A stretch of 64,000 bases of DNA from JBMFVE01 sp049966155 (GTDB taxonomy: Bacteria > Bacteroidota > Ignavibacteria > Kryptoniales > JAKASW01): positions 496,001 through 560,000 of the forward strand of contig JBMFVE010000001.1 of NCBI GenBank assembly GCA_049966155.1. The letters run 5' to 3'. Of this stretch, positions 1 to 9,004 are shown one piece after another. The translations under genes and the position numbers were made by a program. Under the pieces are notes generated by a model, which ran no database searches, was not told where the DNA came from, and saw only the letters and a program-made list of their open reading frames with translations. Numbering within the stretch: position 1 is the stretch's first letter; each line of letters starts with the position of its first letter.

Positions 1-513
1 ATGGCAGACAAGCTCGCAAAAAAGTACAACCTGCCTTTGACTGAGCTCCCGGTTGGATTTAAATATGTTGCAAATGTAATGATTACACGGGATGTTTTGA
101 TAGGCGGTGAAGAAAGTGGGGGAATCGGACTTAAAGGTCACATACCTGAACGAGACGGGCTATTTTTAGGTTTGACAATATGTGAAATGATGGTTCGCCG
201 GGAAAGGACTCTCAGCGAGCTGGTTCAGGAGCTGTTCGACGAATTAGGACCACATATTTATAAGCGCATTGACCTACGAACAACCGAAATACACAAAAAG
301 AAAATTCTCGGCAAATTGAAGAAGGGGCTGAAGCAGGTTGCCGGTTATCAGATTGATCATACACTGACAATTGATGGGTATAAGTACTTTTTCAAGGATG
401 GAGGGTGGTTATTGGTGCGGGCTTCTGGAACTGAGCCACTCCTCAGATTTTATTGTGAGGCACAGTCAGAGGATAAAGTGGATAAGATTCTTGATGCTAT
501 AACCAGCATATAA
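1..513 (+). CDS. Phosphoglucomutase/phosphomannomutase family protein, C-terminal part (partial)
   Basis: This is the 3' end of an alpha-D-phosphohexomutase; the gene begins before the window, so the Met at position 1 is probably internal. Family enzymes interconvert hexose 1- and 6-phosphates through a phosphoserine intermediate. The visible part holds the sugar-binding loop GGEESGGIG (about residues 35-43 here) and the C-terminal phosphate-binding loop RASGTEPLLR near residue 140, both diagnostic. The catalytic serine domain is outside the window. Whether glucose or mannose phosphate is preferred cannot be told. A strong terminator follows the stop codon. Confidence 0.9.
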   Translation: MADKLAKKYNLPLTELPVGFKYVANVMITRDVLIGGEESGGIGLKGHIPERDGLFLGLTICEMMVRRERTLSELVQELFDELGPHIYKRIDLRTTEIHKKKILGKLKKGLKQVAGYQIDHTLTIDGYKYFFKDGGWLLVRASGTEPLLRFYCEAQSEDKVDKILDAITSI

Positions 514-533
514 GTAAGGAAAAACCTGTATAC

Positions 534-570
534 CAGGCGGCTACTTTAATTGTAGCCGCCTGTTTATTTT
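534..570 (+). terminator. Rho-independent terminator after the phosphohexomutase gene
   Basis: An 11-bp perfect stem (CAGGCGGCTAC paired with GTAGCCGCCTG) with a 7-nt loop is followed by TTTATTTT. It lies 20 bases after the stop and ends just before the convergent lyase gene. The stem can also form on the minus strand, followed there by a weaker T stretch, so it probably serves both genes. Confidence 0.9.
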
Positions 571-571
571 G

Positions 572-1963
572 CTAGTGACGGCCTACCTCTGTAAGTTTAT
601 ATGGATCCAGAATCTCACTGAGAATGTTTTCATCCACAAGCTTCTTTTCAATCAAAACATCTCTCACGCTCCTGTTGCTCTTGACGGCATCCTTAACCAC
701 CTCGGCAGCCTTGAGGTATCCGATATGTGGTGTTAATGCAGTTACAATGCTTACACTCTTTTCAGCAAAGTCCCTGCATCGCTTTTCATCAGCTGTTATT
801 CCGTCTATACATTTAACTTTCATTACTTTCAATGCATTACGGTAAATCTCAAGGGCAAATGTAAGATTAAAGCCAATGACCGGCATCATAACGTTCAGCT
901 CAAGCTGTCCAGCTTGCGCTGCATAAGCAACAGCTGTGTCCATTCCAATCACCTGAAAGGATACCATGTTCACCATTTCAAGAATGCTTGGATTCACCTT
1001 GCCAGGCATAATTGACGAGCCAGGCTGTACAGCCGGAAGAATAATTTCAGCAAGCCCTGTCCTCGGCCCGCTGCTCAGAAGACGCAAATCATTTGCGATA
1101 CGTGTGATGTCGAGGGCTAGATTTCTTAAAGCACCCGATAATGATGCTGCTCCAGCCATGCTTTGCATAGCCTCAAAATAATTTTTTGCCTGCTTGAATT
1201 CTATGCCAGTCAATGAACTCAATTCCAATACCATCATTTCCCTATATTTAGGATGTGCATTCACACCCGTTCCAACGGCAGTTCCCCCAATGCCCAGATA
1301 TGTCAAATCCTCTCTGATTACTCTGAAACGGTCAATATGTCCTTCAATACATGCACCATATCCAGAGAATTCCTGCCCAAGACGAATTGGCGTTGCATCT
1401 TGAAGGTGAGTCCTTCCTGACTTAATAATATGGTCAAATTCTTTTGCTTTTTTTTCGAATGATTGTTTTAAGTCTTCCAAAACAGGCAAAAATTTGTCAA
1501 GAAGGAGTATTGAGGAAATTCGAATAACAGCAGGAATGACATCGTTGGTGGATTGAGCCATGTTCACGTCGTCATTGGGGCTAACTATTGAGTAGTCACC
1601 GCGCTTTCCACCAAGAATTTCTATCGCACGGTTTGCAAGCATTTCGTTTGTGTTCATGTTATGAGATGTGCCAGCTCCAGCCTGAAACACATCCACGACA
1701 AACTGATCTGAATATTTTCCAGAAAGTACTTCATCACATGCCTGAACGATTGCATCAGCTTTTTTCTTTTCGAGCAAGCCAAGCTTGCTGTTAACCAGCG
1801 CAGCAGCTTTCTTAATGAGAACCGTTGCTTTTACCCAGTCCGGATGCGGTTTAATTCCGCTTATTGGGAAATTCTCCACTGCCCTCTGTGTCTGAACTCC
1901 ATAATACGCTTCGAGGGGAACTCTCAACTCGCCAAGGGAATCTTTTTCAATTCGGTATTCCAT
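572..1963 (-). CDS. aspA: Aspartate ammonia-lyase (aspartase/fumarase superfamily)
   Basis: A 463-residue member of the fumarase/aspartase superfamily, full length. The flexible catalytic SS-loop signature GSSIMPGKVNP is at residues 315-325, and the substrate-binding stretch VNMAQSTND at about 133-141. Aspartase makes fumarate and ammonia from L-aspartate; class II fumarase hydrates fumarate. VNMxQSTND and the later QLELNVMMP favour aspartase. GRTHLQDATP and the GTGVNAHP stretch look more like fumarase C, so the substrate assignment is an inference. The start has an AAAGGA ribosome site upstream. It stands alone, with 99 bases between it and the next minus-strand gene. Confidence 0.75.
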   Translation of the reverse strand: MEYRIEKDSLGELRVPLEAYYGVQTQRAVENFPISGIKPHPDWVKATVLIKKAAALVNSKLGLLEKKKADAIVQACDEVLSGKYSDQFVVDVFQAGAGTSHNMNTNEMLANRAIEILGGKRGDYSIVSPNDDVNMAQSTNDVIPAVIRISSILLLDKFLPVLEDLKQSFEKKAKEFDHIIKSGRTHLQDATPIRLGQEFSGYGACIEGHIDRFRVIREDLTYLGIGGTAVGTGVNAHPKYREMMVLELSSLTGIEFKQAKNYFEAMQSMAGAASLSGALRNLALDITRIANDLRLLSSGPRTGLAEIILPAVQPGSSIMPGKVNPSILEMVNMVSFQVIGMDTAVAYAAQAGQLELNVMMPVIGFNLTFALEIYRNALKVMKVKCIDGITADEKRCRDFAEKSVSIVTALTPHIGYLKAAEVVKDAVKSNRSVRDVLIEKKLVDENILSEILDPYKLTEVGRH

Positions 1964-2062
1964 GGTAATTCCTTTCGGTTTTTTAATTGTTTTACAGGTA
2001 TAAATTGACCTCTAATTGTGTATCTATATTGAAATACCAACCATAATGTGATAAAATGCACC

Positions 2063-2722
2063 TCATCTGACAAGTTGCTTTATAACCTCAACCCTCAATT
2101 CTTTGATGTCCTTCGTTGAGGTCATCCTGACGCCTCTCTTTTTCCACATTTCAAGAAGCTCATTCCCCTTGTCCTGATAAATTGGCTTAGCTGCATCTGT
2201 AACAAGATATATTTCTTGTCTTCCTAATTTTAAAAAACCTTCAATGGCATATGCATCGCACACATCAAGCGCTACACCATATACAAAAATCACATCTGGT
2301 TTTATCAAATCAAGCACAGGAATCACATTTGGATTTGAGAATACGTCGAATTTTTGTTTACGAAAAATTATTTCACCTTTATGTCTGGCTATCAATCCTT
2401 CGAGCTCAGCTGAATCATATTTAACACTATCAATCCACAATGGATTGATCGGACGCGTCGCTTCAATTTTCTCCTGCCCTGCAGTACCTTGCAAACAATG
2501 GGCGGGGAAGGTTGTTTTATAATCAGGATGATTAGAAATCTCTTCGTCGGTCTCAAGGTGATAGTCGACAGACCCCATAATCTGTATTCCAAGCCGCCTT
2601 GCCAGCGCGGTCAGTTCGCGCAAATTGGGAATAGTGGTCTCTGCCTCCGGCACATACAGCTTCCCATCCGGCATAATAAAATCATACTGGGTGTCCACAT
2701 CCCAGAAGATTACCCTATCCAT
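2063..2722 (-). CDS. Isochorismatase-like cysteine hydrolase, nicotinamidase-like
   Basis: A 219-residue protein of the cysteine hydrolase family. The N-terminal FWDVDTQYDF motif carries the expected catalytic Asp. A DYHLETDEE/HPDY stretch near residue 55 resembles the metal-binding region of nicotinamidases. The Lys of FRKQKFDVF and the Cys of YGVALDVCDAYAIEG would complete the Asp-Lys-Cys triad. Nicotinamidase (nicotinamide to nicotinate, NAD salvage) is the best guess, but pyrazinamidase-like and other amidase activities use the same fold. A good AAAGGAGA site precedes the ATG. Confidence 0.75.
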   Translation of the reverse strand: MDRVIFWDVDTQYDFIMPDGKLYVPEAETTIPNLRELTALARRLGIQIMGSVDYHLETDEEISNHPDYKTTFPAHCLQGTAGQEKIEATRPINPLWIDSVKYDSAELEGLIARHKGEIIFRKQKFDVFSNPNVIPVLDLIKPDVIFVYGVALDVCDAYAIEGFLKLGRQEIYLVTDAAKPIYQDKGNELLEMWKKRGVRMTSTKDIKELRVEVIKQLVR

Positions 2723-2786
2723 TTAAAATTCTCCTTTTATATAATTGGACATTCAGTTTTTAAAAAAGAACAAGGTGTAAAAGAGT

Positions 2787-3218
2787 TTATTTTGCTTCAA
2801 GTTGCTTGAAGCATTCTTCAAGCGTGTGCCATGGTATGGTCGCACACTTTACTCTTGCTGGAAATCTTGCAACGCCTTTTAACGCTACTGCATCTCCAAG
2901 TTGTTCGTCCTCCGCAGCATTAATATCCCTGACCAGGCTGTAAAATTTCTCGGCTAACACTTTCACGTCGGCAATTGACTTTCCCTTAACAAGATCGGTT
3001 AACATTGAGGCAGAAGCTTGACTGATAGAGCAGCCTGCACCTGTAAATTTAATATCTTCAATTACACCATCCTTTGCTATCAAGGAAATGAATACTTCAT
3101 CCCCGCATGATTCGTTGTATCCCCTGGAGGACGCTGTTGGATTTGAAATTGTACCATGATTGTGAGGGTGCTGGTAATGATCCAGTATTATTTCAGTGAA
3201 TAGATCATTTAGCGACAT
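2787..3218 (-). CDS. sufU: SufU-type iron-sulfur cluster assembly scaffold / sulfur acceptor
   Basis: A 143-residue NifU N-domain protein of the SufU type. It takes persulfide sulfur from SufS for Fe-S cluster building. The three conserved cysteines are visible (C38 in ESCGDE, C63 in GAGCSIS, C125 in RVKCAT), with Asp40 beside the first. The extra segment after the second Cys that separates SufU from IscU is present. An in-frame Met lies 27 codons upstream, but the chosen start (MSLNDLF) matches the family N-terminus and has a GGAG site. The gene overlaps the 3' end of sufS by 14 bases, so the pair is translationally coupled. Confidence 0.9.
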   Translation of the reverse strand: MSLNDLFTEIILDHYQHPHNHGTISNPTASSRGYNESCGDEVFISLIAKDGVIEDIKFTGAGCSISQASASMLTDLVKGKSIADVKVLAEKFYSLVRDINAAEDEQLGDAVALKGVARFPARVKCATIPWHTLEECFKQLEAK

Positions 3219-4452
3219 TCTCCACTTTCCTTCTTGGTTTAAACAGGGATATCCCCTTCTCAAGTGCAACAGCCAGAGCTTCCACATCAGACTCATCATT
3301 ATAAATATAAAAGCTGGCTCTTGCTGTTGATTGCACCTGCAATTTTCGCATCAGTGGTTGTGCACAATGATGACCCGCTCTGATAGCTATTCCTTCGGCA
3401 TCGAGGACAGTAGAGATATCATGGGGATGCATGTTGTCAGTTGTAAACGAAATCACACCAGTTCCACTCAAAGAAGGCCTGTAAATGTGTATTCCCTCAA
3501 TTTTACTCAACCTCCTTAAGGCGTATTCCCCGAGATATGATTCGTATTTTTCAATATTACTCATGCCAATTTTTTCCAGATAATTAACTGCGGCTTTTAG
3601 TCCTATTACTCCTGCAATATTTGGCGTTCCGGCTTCGAACTTATATGGCGGCCTGGCATAAGTTGAAGTGGCCGGAAAAACCTCATTTATCATCTCTCCG
3701 CCACCCATAAACGGATCAAGCTTCTCAAGAAGCTCGTATTTGCCGTATAGCACACCGACACCTGTGGGCCCGCACATCTTGTGTCCGCTGAAAGCAAAGA
3801 AATCACAGTCAATGTCGCTAACATCGACCGGAATATGAGGCACACTTTGTGCGCCGTCGACCACAGCAACCGCGCCTGCCTCGTGAGCAATTCTAACAAT
3901 ATCTTTCACAGGATTGATAGTGCCCAGAACATTCGATACATGAACAATAGAAACAATCTTGGTGCGGCTGGAAATTACATTTCTTAAAGAATCTATATCT
4001 AAATAAAAGCCCGGCTGGAGTGAAATAAATTTTAAAACTGCACCAGTATACCTCGCAATAATTTGCCACGGGACTAGATTACTATGGTGCTCCATATCAC
4101 TGAGGACAATTTCATCCCCACTTCGGAGATGGTTCAGGCCCCATGCGTACGCAATTAAATTTATTGATTCAGTTGCATTTCTCGTGAAAACTATTGTCTC
4201 GGGCTTCTTGGCGTTAATAAATCTGGCAACTGCTGCTCTGGCGTCTTCGTACAAATCTGTTGCCATCTGGCTGAGTTCATAAGTTCCTCTATGAACATTT
4301 GCATTGTATGTGGAATAGTATTCATCAATAGCCTGAATTACCTGACGTGGTTTCTGCGTTGTTGCGGCACTGTCGAGATAAACCAGCGGTTTACCTTTCC
4401 TCTTCCAAATTTCAAAAATTGGGAAGTCGTCCTTTCTACACTGAAAGTTCAT
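3205..4452 (-). CDS. sufS: Cysteine desulfurase, SufS type
   Basis: A 415-residue PLP enzyme that releases sulfur from cysteine as a persulfide for Fe-S cluster assembly. It opens with the family motif LVYLDSAATTQKP. The PLP lysine lies in FSGHKMCGPTG (K225) and the persulfide Cys in IRAGHHCAQP (C363). The ATG at 4452 is chosen because GGGAG lies at the right distance; a GTG five codons upstream overlaps that site. It forms a two-gene unit with sufU. No sufBCD genes are in the window. Confidence 0.93.
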   Translation of the reverse strand: MNFQCRKDDFPIFEIWKRKGKPLVYLDSAATTQKPRQVIQAIDEYYSTYNANVHRGTYELSQMATDLYEDARAAVARFINAKKPETIVFTRNATESINLIAYAWGLNHLRSGDEIVLSDMEHHSNLVPWQIIARYTGAVLKFISLQPGFYLDIDSLRNVISSRTKIVSIVHVSNVLGTINPVKDIVRIAHEAGAVAVVDGAQSVPHIPVDVSDIDCDFFAFSGHKMCGPTGVGVLYGKYELLEKLDPFMGGGEMINEVFPATSTYARPPYKFEAGTPNIAGVIGLKAAVNYLEKIGMSNIEKYESYLGEYALRRLSKIEGIHIYRPSLSGTGVISFTTDNMHPHDISTVLDAEGIAIRAGHHCAQPLMRKLQVQSTARASFYIYNDESDVEALAVALEKGISLFKPRRKVENVAK

Positions 4453-4627
4453 CTTTCTCCCTTTCACTTGGATTGTGGGATTCTACGGAATAACCACTAT
4501 ATTAAACATAGTTTATTTTAAATAAGGTCCGCTGAAGTTTCAAGGAAGGTCACCTTTATTACCATCACAGGTTTCCTCACCATGCTATATTACTATCAAT
4601 TTGTCAGCAGAATTAGCTAAAAAGCAA

Positions 4628-7600
4628 CTATTTACCATGGCAATTTTTATACTTTTTTCCACTTCCACAAGGACAGGGATCATTTCTACCAACCTTTACC
4701 CCCACCTTAATCGGTTGCCTCTTTATAGCTCCTGAAGCCGGTGACTGTGAAACCGGCTGCTTTGTAGCCTGCAAGCCAAGCCCTATAGCTGATTCATGCT
4801 GAAGACGCAGCTGCTCCCTCCTGGGGGCACGTGCGCCTCGTCTCTCGGGAATTTCCTCCGGGACAGCAGGAAACGCTCTGAATACAATTTGAACCACTTC
4901 CTGATTAATGCTCTTGAGCATATTGACAAACATATCGAAAGCTTCTGTTTTATACTCAACAAGAGGATCTTTCTGCCCATAGGCTCTAAGATTAATACCT
5001 TCACGAAGATCATCCATCTCACGCAAATGTTCTTTCCACTTTTCGTCAATTACCTGAAGCGTTGCCATACGCTCAAGACGACTCATTATCTCTGTTCCAA
5101 GTTCCTGCTCCTTGCGATTGTAAAACTCCACAGCTGCAAAGTATGCTCTCTCCACCACCCCTTCTTTGCCAAGTCGCCTAAATTCATCTGGTGTGTACTT
5201 CACTTCTATTAAAAATGTCCGCCTTAACTCATCAACAAAGCTTTCAATGTCTGCTTCGTCATAGTATTTTTCAACAAGATCACTGATATGTTCACGAACC
5301 ATTTCAAAAATTTCATCTTTCAGTCGCTCACCCATCAATGCATGCCTTCGCCGGTCGTACACAACCTCACGCTGCTGGTTCATAACATTGTCATAATCCA
5401 GTAATCTCTTACGAATAGCATAGTTGTTTTCTTCAACTTTTTTTTGTGCCCGCTCTACACTCCTTGTGATCATTCTGTGTTGAATGACATCGCCTTCCTT
5501 CATCCCGAATCTGTCCATCACGCGAGCTATGCGATCACTCCCAAAAAGCCGAAGCAAATCATCTTCAAGCGAGAGAAAAAATCTCGAGGAACCAGGGTCA
5601 CCTTGTCTGCCAGCACGTCCCCTCAGCTGTCTGTCAATCCTTCTTGCCTCATGACGCTCAGTTCCAACAATATGCAACCCTCCCTTCTCCACAACACCGG
5701 GGCCAAGTTTAATATCCGTTCCGCGACCGGCCATGTTTGTAGCTATGGTTACAGCACCCGGTAAACCCGCTCTCGAAATTATTTCAGCTTCCCTTTGATG
5801 TTGCTTGGCATTCAACACTTCATGTGGAATTCCTTTACGCTTTAACATCCTGCTCAATGTCTCGCTGACTTCTACGCTGGTGGTCCCGACCAGAACAGGC
5901 CTGGTCTCTCTTCTCATAGTCTCTATCTCTTCGATGACAGCGTTATACTTCTCACGCTTCGTTCTGTAAATAACATCATCATAATCAATTCGACGAACAG
6001 GTTTGTTCGTAGGAATCACAACGACATCGAGCTTATAAATATCGTAAAACTCAGCTGCTTCAGTTTCCGCTGTGCCAGTCATTCCAGCAAGTTTCTTATA
6101 CAACCTGAAATAATTTTGTAGTGTTATCGTTGCCAGTGTTTGCGTATCCCGTTCTACCTTTACCCCTTCTTTTGCCTCTATTGCCTGATGAAGCCCTTCT
6201 GAATATCTGCGCCCCTGGAGTATTCTCCCGGTGAATTCATCAACAATTAAGACCTTTCCGTCCTGGACAACATATTCCACATCTTTTTCGTACAGAGAGT
6301 ATGCACGCAAAAGTTGCGTTACTGTGTGTATTTTGTCACTCCGTTCAGCATAAAGCTTATAAAGTTCTTCCTTTTTCCGCTGCTTTTGCGACACTGTCAA
6401 AATCGGATCATTTTCAATATTGCTCACCTCTGTGCCGATATCGGGCAGGACAAACATATCTTTGTCATTCCCGGATCCCGCCAGGAATTCCCTCCCTTTT
6501 TCCGTGAGGTCAATTATATGAGTCTTTTCGTCGACAACATAGTAAAGCTCGTCGTCTATTTCATGCATACGTGAGCCCTGGTCGCGCAAATATTCCAATT
6601 CAGTCTCTTGCATCAGCCGCTTGTTTGATGGCTCATTTAAAAGCTTTGCCAGTCTCTTATTTTTTGGAAAACCACGATATGCCCGCAGGATTAAAACGCC
6701 CGCTTCTTTTTCATTCCCCTCGGCAAGAAGTCTTTCTGCATCCGCAGCAAGTTTGTTGGTAAGCCTTATCTGCTCATTTACCAGGCGTTCTACTCGCGGT
6801 TTCATTTCATCAAAAGAGTGTTCTGCTGCAGGAACGGGACCGCTTATTATCAGTGGGGTGCGGGCCTCATCTATTAGAACAGAATCAACTTCATCCACAA
6901 TGGCATAATAATGGCCCCGCTGCACTATATCATCAGGCTCTACTCCCATATTGTCTCTAAGATAATCAAAACCGAACTCGTTGTTTGTCCCGTATGTTAT
7001 ATCACATTGATACATCCTGCGACGCTGAGCCGTATCCATGTCCGACTGTATACAACCAACCGTCAGCCCTAAAAACTCAAATACTTTCCCCATCCATTGA
7101 CTATCTCGCTTCGCAAGGTAGTCATTGACGGTCACCAGATGGGCACCCCTTCCTGGAAGGGCATTCAAATACAGTGGCATAACAGCTACAAGCGTCTTTC
7201 CTTCTCCGGTTGCCATTTCTGCAATTTTGCCCTGATGAAGAACCACTGCCCCCATTAATTGAACATCAAATGGAACCATATCCCAAACAATCTTGTGTCC
7301 CGTGACTTCCCATGATTGTCCAACCAGACGCCTGCATGCTTCCTTTACAACTGCAAAGGCTTCAGGCAAAATCTCGTCCAGTATTTCATCGGTGATTTCA
7401 TCCCGCTCTTCTTCAAGGTCCTCAATCCTTCGATAAATTCCCTTGCGCTCTTCCCCCTCTATGTCCTCCGATAATTTTCTGTTGAGTTCTTCTAATTCCC
7501 TTTCAACCTCTGCAATTTCATCTTTTATTCTCTGACGAAACTCAAACGTTTTTTTACGAAGATCTTCATCTGACAACCCCTGCAACGTATTATAAATTTC

Positions 7601-7687
7601 ATTTATCTGCTCCACAATTGGAAGAAGCTCTTTCACATCACGTTCGTGTTTCGAACCAAAAATGCTTTTTAAAATTCCCGATAACAT
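4628..7687 (-). CDS. secA: Preprotein translocase ATPase SecA
   Basis: The 1019-residue motor of the Sec export pathway, acting at the inner face of the membrane with SecYEG. The Walker A motif ATGEGKT is near residue 160, followed by DEVDSVLIDEARTP (Walker B region) and the helicase motif with NMAGRGTDIKL. The C-terminus is the SEC-C zinc-binding tail with CPCGSGKKYKNCHG, which binds SecB and phospholipid in relatives. It is longer than the E. coli protein (about 900) because of a charged coiled-coil insert near residues 55-105 and another around 285-375; both are usual in the Bacteroidota/Chlorobiota group. An upstream AAGAGATGAG could be the ribosome site. It is transcribed divergently from the methyltransferase at 7847. 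Confidence 0.98.
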   Translation of the reverse strand: MLSGILKSIFGSKHERDVKELLPIVEQINEIYNTLQGLSDEDLRKKTFEFRQRIKDEIAEVERELEELNRKLSEDIEGEERKGIYRRIEDLEEERDEITDEILDEILPEAFAVVKEACRRLVGQSWEVTGHKIVWDMVPFDVQLMGAVVLHQGKIAEMATGEGKTLVAVMPLYLNALPGRGAHLVTVNDYLAKRDSQWMGKVFEFLGLTVGCIQSDMDTAQRRRMYQCDITYGTNNEFGFDYLRDNMGVEPDDIVQRGHYYAIVDEVDSVLIDEARTPLIISGPVPAAEHSFDEMKPRVERLVNEQIRLTNKLAADAERLLAEGNEKEAGVLILRAYRGFPKNKRLAKLLNEPSNKRLMQETELEYLRDQGSRMHEIDDELYYVVDEKTHIIDLTEKGREFLAGSGNDKDMFVLPDIGTEVSNIENDPILTVSQKQRKKEELYKLYAERSDKIHTVTQLLRAYSLYEKDVEYVVQDGKVLIVDEFTGRILQGRRYSEGLHQAIEAKEGVKVERDTQTLATITLQNYFRLYKKLAGMTGTAETEAAEFYDIYKLDVVVIPTNKPVRRIDYDDVIYRTKREKYNAVIEEIETMRRETRPVLVGTTSVEVSETLSRMLKRKGIPHEVLNAKQHQREAEIISRAGLPGAVTIATNMAGRGTDIKLGPGVVEKGGLHIVGTERHEARRIDRQLRGRAGRQGDPGSSRFFLSLEDDLLRLFGSDRIARVMDRFGMKEGDVIQHRMITRSVERAQKKVEENNYAIRKRLLDYDNVMNQQREVVYDRRRHALMGERLKDEIFEMVREHISDLVEKYYDEADIESFVDELRRTFLIEVKYTPDEFRRLGKEGVVERAYFAAVEFYNRKEQELGTEIMSRLERMATLQVIDEKWKEHLREMDDLREGINLRAYGQKDPLVEYKTEAFDMFVNMLKSINQEVVQIVFRAFPAVPEEIPERRGARAPRREQLRLQHESAIGLGLQATKQPVSQSPASGAIKRQPIKVGVKVGRNDPCPCGSGKKYKNCHGK

Positions 7688-7744
7688 CTCATCTCTTTTC
7701 GGTTTTTAAAAAATATAGCCATGCATTGAAGCTTAATCAAGGAA

Positions 7745-7759
7745 AGGGGTACCGCACCT
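7745..7759. repeat. 15-bp direct repeat, left copy
   Basis: AGGGGTACCGCACCT occurs here and, in the same orientation, at 9976-9990. The two copies enclose the 2.2-kb island of methyltransferase genes and fragments. The copies differ on both outer sides. They could be remnants of a dispersed repeat, or the footprint of an insertion or recombination event. Confidence 0.7.
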
Positions 7760-7846
7760 TTTTGTAATAATAGAGCTCCTAAGTTATTCTACAAGATAGG
7801 ATCTTCGTATGGCCCAAAGAAGGGATTATTAAAGGAGCAAAGTATA

Positions 7847-8764
7847 ATGAAAGCATGGGTAATAAAAGCCTCCATTCAGAAGGTGATCTCCTTTCTGCCT
7901 TACCTACACAAAGTGAACTCTTTATTCCAGAAATACGTCAGCAGGGGACTGCGTTTGACAGATGAGCTTTTTGACGATAAGTTGAATCACTGTAAGAACC
8001 ACCTTCTTAGCTTTGAAAGATATTCCTCGACGGCGAAAGGTGCCGCCCTGGAAGTTGGTACGGGGTGGTATCCGATTGTTCCGTTAGGACTTTATCTCTC
8101 AGGTTTTGGAAAGGTGGTCTCAATTGACGTATCTTCGCTCACAACATCGAAATTTATCTATCAGACAATCGAGAAATTCATTAATTACTACAAATCCAGG
8201 AGACTTTACCTCTTTCTGCCCAACATTGACACGGGCCGCATGGAGAGGCTGTATCAGGTTTCAGCTGACAGCCCCATGCGAGAGATCTTGCCTGGCGAAA
8301 TGAATATTGAACTCATCGTCGGTGATGCACGAAGAACCGAGTTTCCTGACGATACGTTTGACTTGATATGTTCAAACAATACCTTTGAACACATTCCTCT
8401 CACTGTTCTTCAGTCCATTTTATTAGAACTAAATCGAATACTGAAACCGACCGGCGTGATGAGCCATTCCATAGATATGAGTGACCATTTCGCTCATTTT
8501 GACAGAAGCTTAAGCAGCTTCAATTTCTTAAAATATTCAGAAAGGCAGTGGCGGTTCATCAATAATTCATTGCTTACTCAAAACAGATTAAGATTATCCG
8601 ACTTCTTGACACTGTTTCAAGAATGTGGTTTCAAGACCTTAATACATGAAGACCGCATGGGAAACCGAAGCGAACTTTCCAGAGTCCCACTGAACAAGAA
8701 GTTTAAACGCTATGCCACAGAAGACCTTTTGGTTACGCACAGCTTAATTGTATCAAGAAAATGA
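7847..8764 (+). CDS. Class I SAM-dependent methyltransferase
   Basis: A 305-residue protein with a Rossmann-type methyltransferase core. The SAM motif I is ALEVGTGWYPI near residues 66-76, and the acidic ribose-binding position is in VVSIDVSS. Motif IV-like FDLICSNNTFEHI is near residue 170. The segment ILKPTGVMSHSIDMSDHFAHFD is typical of glycan or lipid-associated methyltransferases of the DUF4942/Methyltransf_11 sort, but the substrate is unknown. The AAAGGAG site gives a clear start. It is the only intact gene in an island that also holds a decayed methyltransferase, suggesting the remains of a surface-polysaccharide locus (inference). Confidence 0.8.
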   Translation: MKAWVIKASIQKVISFLPYLHKVNSLFQKYVSRGLRLTDELFDDKLNHCKNHLLSFERYSSTAKGAALEVGTGWYPIVPLGLYLSGFGKVVSIDVSSLTTSKFIYQTIEKFINYYKSRRLYLFLPNIDTGRMERLYQVSADSPMREILPGEMNIELIVGDARRTEFPDDTFDLICSNNTFEHIPLTVLQSILLELNRILKPTGVMSHSIDMSDHFAHFDRSLSSFNFLKYSERQWRFINNSLLTQNRLRLSDFLTLFQECGFKTLIHEDRMGNRSELSRVPLNKKFKRYATEDLLVTHSLIVSRK

Positions 8765-8767
8765 ATG

Positions 8768-9003
8768 TGTTACCTCCAGATGGCACTCTGCATTGGTTGA
8801 AGGTGACTTGGGAACCAATTTGAACCACCATGTTGTAGCTATCGTATGGGGTGGTGAAGTCGACGAAATAGCAACCATTTAGAACTGACTTCGAACGCTC
8901 AAACCACAGATAGGCATAGGTCTGCCCAGTAACACCGTATGAATCTATGTATTCGGTGCCGTTGCGAGTCATTATTCTGTTCAGATTGGTATTGTGAGAA
9001 GAC
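8768..9003 (-). pseudogene. Unrecognised coding-like fragment without start or end
   Basis: The minus strand is open here and its translation looks protein-like, with many aromatic and polar residues (for example YAYLWFERSKSVLNGCYF and DFTTPYDSYN). It has no start of its own: the frame runs out of the 3' end of the methyltransferase pseudogene. It also has no natural end, because it runs into the antisense of the intact methyltransferase gene. It looks like an internal piece of a larger gene cut off on both sides. I do not recognise the family. Confidence 0.35.
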
Positions 9004-9004
9004 A

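Noticed and set aside
4496..4512. Inverted repeat ACTAT-N7-ATAGT before sufS as an Rrf2-type operator
   Set aside because: Five-base arms in AT-rich DNA are common; it does not match a known IscR/SufR site.
4796..5212. 138-codon plus-strand ORF inside secA
   Set aside because: It is antisense to the conserved secA C-terminal region and its translation shows no domain or suitable ribosome site.
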